This document shows, piece by piece, positions 17,557 through 26,579 of a stretch of 42,108 nt of DNA (the first letter of the stretch is position 1; each line of letters begins with the position of its first letter). The notes under the pieces were generated by a model. That model saw nothing but the letters and a program-made list of their open reading frames with translations, did not search any database and was not told the DNA's origin. A program made the position numbers and the translations under genes. Source of the DNA: Candidatus Paralachnospira avium (GTDB lineage Bacteria > Bacillota > Clostridia > Lachnospirales > Lachnospiraceae); assembly GCA_904420245.1 (NCBI GenBank), contig CAJFUL010000025.1, positions 1 to 42,108 on the forward strand. The letters are read 5' to 3'.

Positions 17557-19365
17557 ATGAGACGTAAAAAATGGATCCCCCTGATGGCAATTCTTTGTAT
17601 TGTAATGGGAATCGGTGTAATATCTTTATGGAATCAGCCTTTGACTCTTTCTGCCAAAGAAGATGGAGGAGAAATATCTGAAGATTTTAGAAATTGGAGA
17701 TATACATTGGATGAAAACGGGCGGATGGAGATTTCTGGAAATGGTTATGTGGATATTGCCATGATTTCGGAAGAGATACGAGAGAAAGTAATTGAATTGA
17801 GAGTAATGGAGGGAATTCAAAGCCTGGATGGATCTGGATTTGATTCTACGCACTGTTCTTTTAAAAATATAGAAAAACTTATTCTTCCACAGAAAATGTA
17901 TAGATTGGGGAGTGGGGTGTTTGCTGGTTGCTCAGAATTGGCAGAAGTACAGATGCCAGAAAAGATGGATTCGATAAGCCGCTATGCTTTTCGATTTTGT
18001 AAAAAATTGGAGGAAATTAAGATTCCTGATGGAGTAACAGTGATTGAAGTTTCTGCATTTGAAGGGTGCGAAAATTTAAGGATAATTAATATCCCAGAAA
18101 CGGTAACAGTCATTGAGAACCATGCTTTTAATGGGTGCCGGTCGCTAGGGGAAGTTGCTCTTCCAATAGGGTTGACTAGTATAGGGGAATATGCATTCAA
18201 TGGATGTACTAATTTAAAATTGGAAACGGGAATTCCTGATGGAATTGTAGGTAATATAGGGGAAAGGACTTTTTCTTCATGCTATTATGCGTTTCGAGAA
18301 ATTATCATTCCAAAAGGAATTAAGCAGATTGGGGATTTTGCATTTACAGGTTGTTTTATGACGGAGCGTCTGATAATTCCAGAGGGGGTTATCAGTATCG
18401 GACAAAGTGCATTCTCTCCTTTTACAAATTTGGAAAGTGTTGTGATTCCTGCCAGTGTTACATCCATTGGTGACGATGCCTTTTCTGGGATGGATATGAT
18501 CTATGTCTACCGGGGCTCTGTTGGGGAGCAGTACTGTAAGGCGAACGGTTTGAATTATACCGTAATAAATCCTTTGGAAGCTCTTGCATTTTCAGAGGAA
18601 CAGTATACTCTTCCCGTAGGACAATCCATGGAACTGGAGCCTGTCCTTACACCGGAGGATGCATTTCATAAGGTTACGGTTTCCGTGAAAGATCCGGAAA
18701 TTGCAACTTATGAAAATGGCGTTCTAACTGCAGTAAATGAGGGGACGACTCAGGTTACTGCAGTTTCAGAGAATGGACTGAAGGCCTCTTGTGAAATTAT
18801 CATAACACATTCTTATCAGGTTACGGAAATTGTAAAAGAACCTAGTTGTACCGAACCGGGAAAGCAAGTAAGCGTTTGTGTCGGGTGCAAAGACAAAAAA
18901 GAAGAAGAGATCCCTGCGTTGGGACATGAGTGGGAGCAGAAATGGACAGTTGATAAGCAGGCTTCCTGTACAGAACCTGGAAGAAAATCTCACCATTGCA
19001 TCCGCTGCGGGGCCACAAAGGAAAGTGTAGAAATTCCCATGATGGAACATATCTACAAACTGGATGAAGATGGCATTTCCCGTTGTGAAATTTGTGGGAT
19101 GGAAAAAATTGAGAATATAGAGTCTGGGGAAGCGGAAAGGGATGAGGAAAAAGAGAAGCTCCATGCAGCGGGAGAAAACATGGAGACAGATAGAAAGCAA
19201 AATGAAGATATTAAACAGGACATAGAAAATGCTTCTGTGAAGGAGACAGTCGAAAGACCAGAAACGGCGGATAAAATGGAAGTCAGCAAATTATTTTTTA
19301 CGATGATGCTTGCACTTGTAACTGGAATTTGGTCGTTACTAAATAGAAAGAAAAAAGCAGAATAA
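17557..19365 (+). CDS. Leucine-rich-repeat (BspA-type) surface protein with Big_2 and CxxC repeats
   Basis: Predicted cell-surface protein of 602 residues. A signal or anchor helix lies at residues 7-26. About residues 75-330 are BspA-type LRR_5 repeats of the form CxxLxxIxIPxxVTxIxxxAFxGC. A Big_2 immunoglobulin-like domain follows (ALAFSEEQYTLPVGQSMELE ... GVLTAVNEGTTQVTAV). Two zinc-ribbon-like repeats come next (EPSCTEPGKQVSVCVGC and QASCTEPGRKSHHCIRC) and then a charged linker. The protein ends in a hydrophobic helix plus NRKKKAE, so the C-terminus is membrane-held; no LPxTG is present. Base composition is far more AT-rich than its neighbours, suggesting acquisition. The ribosome site is AAAAGGAG. 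Ligand unknown. Confidence 0.85.
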   Translation: MRRKKWIPLMAILCIVMGIGVISLWNQPLTLSAKEDGGEISEDFRNWRYTLDENGRMEISGNGYVDIAMISEEIREKVIELRVMEGIQSLDGSGFDSTHCSFKNIEKLILPQKMYRLGSGVFAGCSELAEVQMPEKMDSISRYAFRFCKKLEEIKIPDGVTVIEVSAFEGCENLRIINIPETVTVIENHAFNGCRSLGEVALPIGLTSIGEYAFNGCTNLKLETGIPDGIVGNIGERTFSSCYYAFREIIIPKGIKQIGDFAFTGCFMTERLIIPEGVISIGQSAFSPFTNLESVVIPASVTSIGDDAFSGMDMIYVYRGSVGEQYCKANGLNYTVINPLEALAFSEEQYTLPVGQSMELEPVLTPEDAFHKVTVSVKDPEIATYENGVLTAVNEGTTQVTAVSENGLKASCEIIITHSYQVTEIVKEPSCTEPGKQVSVCVGCKDKKEEEIPALGHEWEQKWTVDKQASCTEPGRKSHHCIRCGATKESVEIPMMEHIYKLDEDGISRCEICGMEKIENIESGEAERDEEKEKLHAAGENMETDRKQNEDIKQDIENASVKETVERPETADKMEVSKLFFTMMLALVTGIWSLLNRKKKAE

Positions 19366-19372
19366 AAAAATT

Positions 19373-19402
19373 GGGGCCGGAATCATCCGGCCCCTTTTAT
19401 TT
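19373..19402. terminator. Bidirectional terminator between the LRR and MATE genes
   Basis: GGGGCCGG (19373-19380) pairs with CCGGCCCC (19387-19394). TTTTATTT follows on the plus strand, and AAAAAAATT precedes it to give the U-run on the minus strand. Confidence 0.9.
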
Positions 19403-19409
19403 AAGGGTT

Positions 19410-20786
19410 TTACGGCAGAAAATCTACGTTCAGCCGTTTGTCCAGGTGCTTCTGGAAGATCAGCAGGAAGACGGTGGTGGAGACGATGGCGCCCAGGAGG
19501 TCGCAGACCGGTTCTCCGAAGAAGGCGCTCCCGGCTCCGAAGAAGGCCGGCAGGATCACCACAGCGGCCACATAAGTCCCCTTCCGGAGCATGGAGAGGG
19601 CCAGAGCCGTCTTGGTGCGTCCCAGGGCCGTGAAGGCATCCACAAAGGCGTACTGGAAACTGAGAGGGATAATGGCCAGGGTGGCGATGTGGATCCCGCG
19701 GACGGCAGTTTTGAGCTGGTCCGGATCTTTTGTGAAGATCCGCACAAAATAGGAGGGGATCAGCCAGGACATGAGGAACATGACTGTGGTGAAGGTCAGG
19801 CAGAGGAGCAGGATATACTTTTCCGCCTGTTTGATCCGGTCCACCTGTCTGGCTCCGTAGTTGTAGCTTAAAATGGCCTGGGTGCCGCTGGAGATCCCCA
19901 GCATGGGGGAGGTGATCACCAGGAGCCAGCTCTGGACGATGGCGGCGGCGGCGATCAGAAGATCTCCTTCGCCGGGACCGCCGTAGTGCTGGAGCGAGGT
20001 GTTGAGCACGATCATGATGACGCTGTCCGTGGCCAGGATCAGGAAGGGCGAGAGGCCTAAGAACAAGATCCGGCGCATCAGAGGCCAGGAATAGTTCCCA
20101 AAGGAGATCCGGATGGGCACCCGTTTCCCCAGGAGGAAGGTTACGGCAAAGAGGCAGGAAAAGATCTGGGACAGCACGGTGGCCACAGCCGCGCCCGCCA
20201 CTCCCATATGGAAGCCGAAGATGAACACCGGATCCAGGATGATGTTGGATACGGCGCCCACCAGCACGGTCATCATCCCCACGGCCGCGAAGCCCTGGCA
20301 GGTGATGAAGTAGTTTAAGCCGATGGCCATTAAGGCAAAGAAGGTGCCCAGGGTATAGATGGTCATGTAAGTATTGGCATAGGGAAACGTAGCTTCGCTG
20401 GCGCCGAACCACATCAGGAGCCGGTCCTTTAAGAACAGGAACAAAAGGGTCAGGCACAGGGAGACGGCGGCCAGCAGCAGGAAACTGTTGGAGAGGATCT
20501 TTTTGGCCTCCCGGTCGTTTTTTTCTCCGCGCCGCATGGAAAAGAGGATGGAGCCGCCCAGGCCGATGAGGGTGCCGAAGGAAGACAGCAGAGTCACGAT
20601 GGGGCCGCAGATGCCGGCGCCTGCCAGGGCCAGACCGCCCACTTCGGGAATATTTCCGATATACATCCTGTCTACGATGTTATAGAGTACATTGACGAAA
20701 TTGGCGATCATGGTGGGGACCGCCAGATGGAGCACCAGGGAAAAGACGGGATCCTTTCCCAGGTCCGAATACGTTTTCTTTTTCAT
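19410..20786 (-). CDS. MATE family multidrug/metabolite exporter
   Basis: Integral membrane antiporter of 458 residues with about twelve helices in two homologous halves. Landmarks include PTMIANFVNVLYNIVDRMYIGN in the first helix region, GVAGAAVATVLSQ, and the second-half GISSGTQAILSYNYGA. The ATG follows GGGGGAAA. The gene is monocistronic, between a bidirectional terminator and its own promoter. MATE proteins export cationic drugs or metabolites with Na+ or H+; the substrate here is unknown. Confidence 0.93.
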   Translation of the reverse strand: MKKKTYSDLGKDPVFSLVLHLAVPTMIANFVNVLYNIVDRMYIGNIPEVGGLALAGAGICGPIVTLLSSFGTLIGLGGSILFSMRRGEKNDREAKKILSNSFLLLAAVSLCLTLLFLFLKDRLLMWFGASEATFPYANTYMTIYTLGTFFALMAIGLNYFITCQGFAAVGMMTVLVGAVSNIILDPVFIFGFHMGVAGAAVATVLSQIFSCLFAVTFLLGKRVPIRISFGNYSWPLMRRILFLGLSPFLILATDSVIMIVLNTSLQHYGGPGEGDLLIAAAAIVQSWLLVITSPMLGISSGTQAILSYNYGARQVDRIKQAEKYILLLCLTFTTVMFLMSWLIPSYFVRIFTKDPDQLKTAVRGIHIATLAIIPLSFQYAFVDAFTALGRTKTALALSMLRKGTYVAAVVILPAFFGAGSAFFGEPVCDLLGAIVSTTVFLLIFQKHLDKRLNVDFLP

Positions 20787-20825
20787 ACCAGTTTCCCCCT
20801 TTTTGACATGGCAGTGCCGAAAGGG

Positions 20826-20854
20826 AGTATAGCAGAAAACGGGGGGAAGAGCAA
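20826..20854 (-). promoter_or_regulatory. Probable promoter of the MATE gene
   Basis: Minus strand: TTGCTC (20854-20849), a 17-base spacer, TATACT (20831-20826), 40 bases before the start codon. Confidence 0.55.
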
Positions 20855-20981
20855 GGAAAATATGCGGGCGGGGAGAGGCGTAGAGAAAATCATGGAGAAG
20901 GAGAGAGAATCTGCGGAAAAGCGGTTTTGTATTTTCCTGTTTTGTGCTATAGTATACTTGGAAAAATTTCCGGATGAAAAT

Positions 20982-21015
20982 CTTAACTGTTTCTTAACCG
21001 GAGAAATGCTATAAT
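20982..21015 (+). promoter_or_regulatory. Promoter with 11-base-spaced CTTAAC repeats
   Basis: CTTAAC occurs at 20982-20987 and 20993-20998, 11 bases apart. The upstream edge of TATAAT (21010-21015) lies 11 bases after the second repeat. The -35 position has no consensus. Direct repeats of one helical turn overlapping the -35 region are typical of sites for OmpR/PhoB-type activators. The operon encodes such a regulator and a phosphate permease. Confidence 0.65.
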
Positions 21016-21032
21016 AGCGGGAGGATTTTGGT

Positions 21033-22106
21033 ATGACGGGAATTCGGCGGATTCTGATGGAGACGGCCCTGTCGTGCGTGATTCTTGCCGGCTCTTTTGT
21101 TCTGTGTCTTTTGATCCAGAATGTATTTCAGAACCAGACTCTGATCCCGGCGGTATTCGTTCTGGCGGTGTTTTTGGTATCTTTTTTCACCCAGGGGTAC
21201 TGGTTTGGGATCCTGGCTTCTTTAGTCAGTGTGCTGGCCGTGAATTTTGCCTTTACATTCCCGTATTTTACATTTAACTTCATGGTTTCGGAAAGCATCG
21301 TTTCCGCGGTGATCATGCTGGCGGTGACCACCATGACCAGTACCATGACGACGAAGCTAAAGCATCAGGAGAAGATGCGGGCGGAAAGCGAGCGGGAGAA
21401 GATGCGGGCCAATCTCCTGCGGGCCGTCTCCCACGACCTTAGGACGCCGCTGACCACTATTTACGGCTCCTGTTCGGCTGTTTTGGAAAATTATGACCGT
21501 CTTTCCCGGGAGCAGAAGAAAAAGCTTTTGCGGGAGATCCGGGAGGACGCGGACTGGCTGATCCGGATGGTGGAGAATCTGCTCTCCGTCACCAGGATAG
21601 GCGGTCAGAACGTCAGCGTGATCAAGACTCCCACCGTGTTGGAGGAGCTGATCGACACGGTCCTCATGAAGTTCCGGAAGCGGTATCCAGACCAGGAGAT
21701 CCAGGTGGAGATCCCGGAGGATTTTGTCAGCATCCCGATGGATGCCATCCTGATCGAACAGGTTCTTACGAATATTTTGGAAAATGCCATACAGCATGCT
21801 TCGGGGATGACGGAGCTGTGCCTGAGCGTCCATATAGACGGCGGGGAAGCGGTCTTTGAGATCTTCGACGACGGCTGCGGGATCCCCCGGGAAAAGCTGG
21901 AGGGGATCTTCTCCGGCAGCCAGGGGAAGAAGCCGGGTCTTTCCGACAGCCGGAAGAACAATATGGGCATAGGCCTTTCCGTCTGCGCGGCCATCGTCCG
22001 GGCCCACGGCGGCCGGATCTGGGCGGAGAACAGAAGGAGCGGCGGAGCGCTGTTTGGATTTTCTCTGGAGGCAGAGGAGGCGGCAGATGAGCAACAACCG
22101 ATATAA
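21033..22106 (+). CDS. KdpD-like membrane sensor histidine kinase
   Basis: Sensor kinase of 357 residues. Three to four close-packed membrane helices (residues about 10-105) resemble the DUF4118 region of KdpD. A HisKA domain follows with His134 in VSHDLRTPLTTIYG, then an HATPase (NILENAIQHA, DDGCGIPREKL, NNMGIGLSVC). The N-terminal KdpD and USP domains of full-length KdpD are absent, so it resembles the C-terminal half only. The start follows GGGAGGA. The next gene overlaps by 20 bases. Potassium or turgor sensing is the likely role from the downstream Trk genes. Confidence 0.88.
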   Translation: MTGIRRILMETALSCVILAGSFVLCLLIQNVFQNQTLIPAVFVLAVFLVSFFTQGYWFGILASLVSVLAVNFAFTFPYFTFNFMVSESIVSAVIMLAVTTMTSTMTTKLKHQEKMRAESEREKMRANLLRAVSHDLRTPLTTIYGSCSAVLENYDRLSREQKKKLLREIREDADWLIRMVENLLSVTRIGGQNVSVIKTPTVLEELIDTVLMKFRKRYPDQEIQVEIPEDFVSIPMDAILIEQVLTNILENAIQHASGMTELCLSVHIDGGEAVFEIFDDGCGIPREKLEGIFSGSQGKKPGLSDSRKNNMGIGLSVCAAIVRAHGGRIWAENRRSGGALFGFSLEAEEAADEQQPI

Positions 22107-22785
22107 GATCCTCGTGGTGGAGGATGAAGCCAATATCCGGAGCTTTGTCCGGACGATCCTGGAGACCAACGGCTATCAGGTGCTGACGGCCGGTACATGC
22201 GGACAGGGAAAACTGATGGTCTCCTCCCACTGTCCGGACCTGATCATCCTGGATCTGGGGCTTCCGGACATCGACGGACAGGAGCTGATCCGGGAGGTGC
22301 GGGCGTCTTCCCCTGTGCCGATCATCGTACTGTCGGCCAGATCCCATGAAAAGGATAAGGTGGAGGCGCTGGACGCGGGAGCCAATGATTATGTGACGAA
22401 GCCCTTCGGGACGGAGGAGCTTTTGGCCAGGGTGCGGGCCGCCATCCGCAGCAGCCGCCACGGGCCGGAGACGGGAGGCCGTTTTGTGGCGGGGGATCTG
22501 GAGATCGACTACGATGGGCGCCGGGTGTCCATCGGAGGAAGAGAGGTCAAGCTGACTCAGACAGAATATAATATCGTAGCTTTTTTATCGGAGCACCCGG
22601 GAAAGGTCCTCACTTACGCGGCCATCATCCGGGCTGTCTGGGGGGATACCGATCCCGGCTGCGTCAAAAGGCTTCAGGTCAATATGGCCAATATCCGGAA
22701 AAAGTTCGGTGCGAAACCGGGACTTGGCAAGTACATCTTCAATGAACTGGGTGTCGGGTACCGGATGCAGGAAGAACAGGAGTGA
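22087..22785 (+). CDS. KdpE-like OmpR-family response regulator
   Basis: Response regulator of 232 residues: receiver with EDE (12-14), phospho-acceptor Asp56 in LIILDLGLPD, Lys in VTKPFG, then a winged helix (LTQTEYNIVAFLSEHPGKVLTYAAIIRAVWG, shown in KdpE-like proteins). The ATG at 22087 gives the normal N-terminus and has GGAGGCAGAGGAGG upstream, inside the kinase gene. The overlap indicates coupled translation. It probably binds the CTTAAC repeats upstream of this operon, by inference only. Confidence 0.9.
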   Translation: MSNNRYKILVVEDEANIRSFVRTILETNGYQVLTAGTCGQGKLMVSSHCPDLIILDLGLPDIDGQELIREVRASSPVPIIVLSARSHEKDKVEALDAGANDYVTKPFGTEELLARVRAAIRSSRHGPETGGRFVAGDLEIDYDGRRVSIGGREVKLTQTEYNIVAFLSEHPGKVLTYAAIIRAVWGDTDPGCVKRLQVNMANIRKKFGAKPGLGKYIFNELGVGYRMQEEQE

Positions 22786-22793
22786 GGTGCGAA

Positions 22794-24092
22794 ATGATAC
22801 GTTATATAAAGAAGCTGTCTCCGGGGCGGATCATTGCTCTGGGATTCGCTCTGGTGATCTTTATTGGCTCGATCCTTCTGGTGCTGCCGTGCAGCGTCAA
22901 GGACGGCGTCACAGTCCGGTACATAGATTCGCTTTATACGTCTACCAGCGCGGTCTGTGTCACGGGGCTGGTGGCCATTGACGCGGGAGACAGCTTTACG
23001 GCCTTCGGGCAGTTTGTGCTGGGGGCGCTGATCCAGATCGGAGGTCTGGGAGTTACGGCGGTGGGAGCCGGGATCATCGTGGCCATCGGCAGGAAGATCA
23101 ATCTGAAGGGGAGGACGCTGATCCGGGAGGCCATGAACCTGGATTCCGGGAGAGGACTGGTCCGGTTTGTCAAGAGCATCTTTTTGACGACGCTGATCTT
23201 CGAGCTGTCCGGCGCCATCCTGAGCTTTACGGTGTTTGTACAGGATTATTCACCCCTCAGGGCGGCGGGCATCAGTTTGTTCCATTCGGTGGCGGCGTTC
23301 AATAATTCCGGTTTTGATATATTGGGAAATTTCCAGAATCTGATCCCATATCAGGATAATGTCATGCTGAATCTGGTCACCTGCGGACTGATCTTTTTCG
23401 GCGGGATCGGCTTCCTGGTGATCCGGGAGGTATGGACCAAGAGGTTCCGGTGGAAAAAGCTGTCCATGCACGCCAGGGTAGTCATTTCCGTCAGCGTAAC
23501 GCTGATCATTGCCGGCGGCGTGCTTATAAAGGCTACGGAGGACGTAAGCTGGATGGGAGCCTTTTTCCACAGCGTATCCGCCAGGACGGCCGGCTTTTCG
23601 ACGTATCCGCTGGGAGAATTCGGGACGCCAGCTCTTTTGATCCTGACGGCGCTGATGTTCATCGGAGCATCGCCGGGCTCTACAGGAGGCGGTATCAAGA
23701 CCAGCACCTTTTTCGTGATCCTGCAGGGGATCAAATCGGCGGCCACCAACAAGCCGGAGAAGGCGTTTCATTTCGCGATCCCCAAGCAGGCGTTCCGAAA
23801 GGCGGCCACGGTAGCCATCCTGGCGGCCATGGTGGTCTTCACGGGGACGTATCTGATGCTGGTCATGGAGCCGGATATTTCTCTGATGGACGCGCTTTTT
23901 GAGGTGACCAGCGCCTTCGGCACCGTCGGCCTCTCCACCGGGATCACTCCCGGCTTGAGCGATGGGAGCAAGCTTTTATCCATCATCATCATGTATATCG
24001 GACGCCTTGGGCCGGTGACCGTCGCTTCGCTCTGGTATTTTACCAAGGACAAGCACACCAGCTATGCGGAAGGAAATATTGCAATTGGTTGA
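22794..24092 (+). CDS. TrkH/KtrB-family potassium transporter membrane subunit
   Basis: Pore subunit for K+ uptake, 432 residues. It has four pore repeats; visible filter-like motifs are TSTSAVCVTGL, NNSGFD, SARTAGFSTYP and TSAFGTVGLSTG. The ATG at 22794 is preferred (AGGAGTGAGG lies 7-17 bases upstream); a GTG at 22782 in the same frame overlaps the regulator stop. The adjacent RCK gene is its cytoplasmic gating partner. By length and pairing it resembles KtrB more than the longer TrkH. Confidence 0.93.
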   Translation: MIRYIKKLSPGRIIALGFALVIFIGSILLVLPCSVKDGVTVRYIDSLYTSTSAVCVTGLVAIDAGDSFTAFGQFVLGALIQIGGLGVTAVGAGIIVAIGRKINLKGRTLIREAMNLDSGRGLVRFVKSIFLTTLIFELSGAILSFTVFVQDYSPLRAAGISLFHSVAAFNNSGFDILGNFQNLIPYQDNVMLNLVTCGLIFFGGIGFLVIREVWTKRFRWKKLSMHARVVISVSVTLIIAGGVLIKATEDVSWMGAFFHSVSARTAGFSTYPLGEFGTPALLILTALMFIGASPGSTGGGIKTSTFFVILQGIKSAATNKPEKAFHFAIPKQAFRKAATVAILAAMVVFTGTYLMLVMEPDISLMDALFEVTSAFGTVGLSTGITPGLSDGSKLLSIIIMYIGRLGPVTVASLWYFTKDKHTSYAEGNIAIG

Positions 24093-24108
24093 TTATAGGA
24101 GGAATATG

Positions 24109-24789
24109 ATGTATCATAAAAAGAAGAGCGATAAACTGACATACGGGATCGTAGGGCTGGGACGGTTCGGCTACGCCCTGGCTACGGAACTGGCCAAGAT
24201 CGGCGCGGATTTCATGGTGATCGATAAAGACGAGGAAAAGGTCCGTGAGATGCGCGAGATGACGGAAAACGCCATCGTGGTCAGCAGTCTGGAAAAAAAT
24301 GCATTGATGGAGACCGGGATACAGAACTGTGATATAGCCATAGTATGTATAGCGGAGCATATGGATGTTTCCATTCTGACCACTTTAAATCTGGTGAGCC
24401 TGGGGATTCCCACGGTCATTGCCAAGGCCACCAGTGAGGCTCATGGGATCATCCTGGAAAAGCTGGGCGCGGAAGTGGTCTTTCCGGAGCGGGATATGGC
24501 AGTCCGGCTGGCCAACCGCCTGGAAAATTCCCATGTGCTGGACTTTATCCAGCTCAGTGAAAAGATTAATATTTCCAAGCTCCTGGTTCCCGACGAGCTG
24601 GAAGGCAGGACGGTCCAGGAGATGAATTTCCGTTCCCGTTTCGGTCTGAATATTATCGCCATTGAAAATAACAGTAAGGTGCTGGAGACGATCCAACCGG
24701 ATTACAGGTTTTGTAAAAATGACGTCCTGATCGTATCGGGAAGCCGTGAGAGCCTGCTCCAACTTTCCGAGTGGGCGGAAAAGCACTAA
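24109..24789 (+). CDS. TrkA/KtrA-family potassium-uptake gating subunit
   Basis: Cytoplasmic RCK protein of 226 residues that binds nucleotide and gates the TrkH/KtrB pore. The N-terminal RCK_N domain has the Rossmann motif GIVGLGRFGYALATEL and a downstream acidic residue in VIDKDEEKV. The RCK_C domain begins near residue 145 (INISKLLVPDELEGRTVQEM). Two adjacent ATGs (24106 and 24109) are possible; AGGAGG at 24097-24102 best suits the second. It follows the transporter gene after 16 bases. Confidence 0.92.
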   Translation: MYHKKKSDKLTYGIVGLGRFGYALATELAKIGADFMVIDKDEEKVREMREMTENAIVVSSLEKNALMETGIQNCDIAIVCIAEHMDVSILTTLNLVSLGIPTVIAKATSEAHGIILEKLGAEVVFPERDMAVRLANRLENSHVLDFIQLSEKINISKLLVPDELEGRTVQEMNFRSRFGLNIIAIENNSKVLETIQPDYRFCKNDVLIVSGSRESLLQLSEWAEKH

Positions 24790-24805
24790 TGAGGGGAGGA
24801 CTTCT

Positions 24806-25858
24806 ATGAACTTATCATTGGAATACTTCTGGGCACAGATGACGCAGAACCCGCTTCTGTTTCTGGCAGTAATCCTGACCTTGGGCGTGATCTTTGTCAA
24901 TGGATGGACGGATGCGCCCAATGCCATCGCTACCTGCGTCGTGACCAGATGTATGCCGGTGAGGGCGGCCATTTTCATGTCGGCAGCCTTCAATTTTCTG
25001 GGCGTGCTGCTGATGAGCCTGATCAACGCCACTGTGGCGGAGACCATCACGAAAATGGTCGATTTCGGATCCAATTCCCATGAGGCCATCGTGGCCTTGA
25101 GCGCGGCGCTGTTCGCCATTGTGGTCTGGGCGGTGCTGGCCTGGTATTTCGGGATCCCCACCAGTGAGAGCCATGCTCTGATCGCGGGTCTTACGGGAGG
25201 CGCCATTGCCCTCCATAACGGCCTTCAGGGCGTCAATGGATCGGAGTGGATCAAGGTGGTTTACGGCCTGGTGATCTCGGTCCTGCTGGGGTTTGGGCTG
25301 GGCTGGCTCATATGCCGGCTGGTGGTCCAGATATTCCGGAAGGTCAACCGGGGAAAGACGGAGAAGGGCTTCCGGGCGGCCCAGATCTTCGGAGCGGCTG
25401 CCATGAGCTTCATGCATGGAGCTCAGGACGGACAGAAATTTATGGGCGTGATCCTTCTGTGCCTGTTTTTGAGCAACGGCCAGCCGGTTCCCCAAGCCAT
25501 CGAGATGCCCATCTGGATCATGCTCCTTTGTTCTCTGGTCATGGGCGTCGGCACCTCCATCGGAGGGAAAAAGATCATCAAATCCGTCGGCATGGATATG
25601 GTAAAGCTGGAAAAATACCAGGGCTTTTCGGCAGATCTGGCAGCGTCTCTCTGTCTTTTGATCAGTTCGGTGTTTGGCATCCCGGTATCTACGACCCACG
25701 CGAAGACAACGGCCATCATGGGCGTGGGTGCGGTAAAGAGGCTTTCGGCCATTAATTTTTCCGTGGTAAAGGATATGGGCCTGACCTGGATCCTGACCTT
25801 TCCGGGCTGCGGCCTGATCGGCTTTATCATGACAAAGCTGTTTATGTGGATATTCTAA
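24806..25858 (+). CDS. PiT-family inorganic phosphate permease
   Basis: Phosphate:cation symporter of 350 residues with about ten helices. Both family signatures are present: GWTDAPNAIAT in the N-terminal half and FMHGAQDGQKFMG plus GIPVSTTHAKTTAIMGVG in the second. The ATG follows GGGGAGGA; the frame is open upstream, inside the previous gene, without a better start. A DUF47 protein follows after 15 bases, the usual regulatory partner of PiT permeases. Confidence 0.93.
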   Translation: MNLSLEYFWAQMTQNPLLFLAVILTLGVIFVNGWTDAPNAIATCVVTRCMPVRAAIFMSAAFNFLGVLLMSLINATVAETITKMVDFGSNSHEAIVALSAALFAIVVWAVLAWYFGIPTSESHALIAGLTGGAIALHNGLQGVNGSEWIKVVYGLVISVLLGFGLGWLICRLVVQIFRKVNRGKTEKGFRAAQIFGAAAMSFMHGAQDGQKFMGVILLCLFLSNGQPVPQAIEMPIWIMLLCSLVMGVGTSIGGKKIIKSVGMDMVKLEKYQGFSADLAASLCLLISSVFGIPVSTTHAKTTAIMGVGAVKRLSAINFSVVKDMGLTWILTFPGCGLIGFIMTKLFMWIF

Positions 25859-25873
25859 AAGAGGAGGAAGAGA

Positions 25874-26497
25874 ATGGGACGAAAGGCAGACCATTTTTAT
25901 TATGAGAATTTTGTGGAGGCAGCCGGATATTCCTGTAAGGCGGCCGATTATCTGGTGGAGTGTCTGAAGGATTACGATCCTGCGAAGATCAAGGATATGT
26001 TGGAGATCATGCACGGCTTCGAGCATGATGCGGATAAGAAGAAGCATGAGATGACTTCCACTCTGGCCAAGGCCTTTGTGACGCCTTTGGACAGGGAGGA
26101 CCTGGCGGAGCTGAGCCAGAATATCGACGAGGTGGCAGATAAGATCGAGGAGATCCTGCAGAGGTTTTATGTGAGCCAGGTGAAGCGGGTCCTTCCGGAG
26201 GCCGTCGTGATGGCGGAGAAGATCGCCGACTGCTGCCGCATGATGGCGGAGATGCTGGCCGAGCTGGAGAACTTCAAGAAATCGGACAAGCTCCGTTCCA
26301 TGATCATCCAGCTGAACCAGGCCGAGGAGGACTGCGACGCCTTCTATCTGGATGCGACGGTGAAGATCCGGGAGCAGTGCAGCGACGTGCTGGAGATCAT
26401 GGCATGGAAGGAAATCTATGATTATATGGAAGACTGCGCCGACGCCTGCGAGCACGTGGCGGACTCGGTGGAGACTGTGGTGATGAAGAATACTTAA
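25874..26497 (+). CDS. PhoU-like DUF47 protein
   Basis: Helical cytoplasmic protein of 207 residues of the PhoU/DUF47 (YkaA) type. It is rich in long amphipathic helices, with HGFEHDADKKKHEM and TPLDREDLAELSQNIDEVADKIEE, the conserved acidic metal-binding motifs. These proteins sit next to PiT permeases and are thought to modulate phosphate uptake. The start follows GAGGAGG. It is the last gene of the six-gene operon. Confidence 0.9.
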   Translation: MGRKADHFYYENFVEAAGYSCKAADYLVECLKDYDPAKIKDMLEIMHGFEHDADKKKHEMTSTLAKAFVTPLDREDLAELSQNIDEVADKIEEILQRFYVSQVKRVLPEAVVMAEKIADCCRMMAEMLAELENFKKSDKLRSMIIQLNQAEEDCDAFYLDATVKIREQCSDVLEIMAWKEIYDYMEDCADACEHVADSVETVVMKNT

Positions 26498-26511
26498 ACA
26501 AGATCGGGAAA

Positions 26512-26540
26512 AGCAGGCCGGGGGCCTGCTTTTTTCTTTC
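26512..26540 (+). terminator. Terminator after the K+/phosphate operon
   Basis: AGCAGGCC (26512-26519) pairs with GGCCTGCT (26523-26530) around a GGG loop, followed by TTTTTCTTTC. Confidence 0.92.
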
Positions 26541-26548
26541 TAAAAAAT

Positions 26549-26579
26549 TTGTGGACGAACCTTGAAAAAAGTTTATAAT
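26549..26579 (+). promoter_or_regulatory. Probable promoter of the type VII-like locus
   Basis: TATAAT at 26574-26579 is preceded by TTGTGG (26549-26554) at a longer than usual 19-base spacing. The 130 bases to the first gene hold only tiny open frames: 22 codons at 26622 behind GGAGG, and 6 codons overlapping it. I do not regard these as supported genes. Confidence 0.5.

Noticed and set aside
24815-26455. A 546-codon minus-strand frame opposite the PiT and DUF47 genes
   Set aside because: Same artefact: His/Asp/Leu-rich, antisense to two recognised genes.
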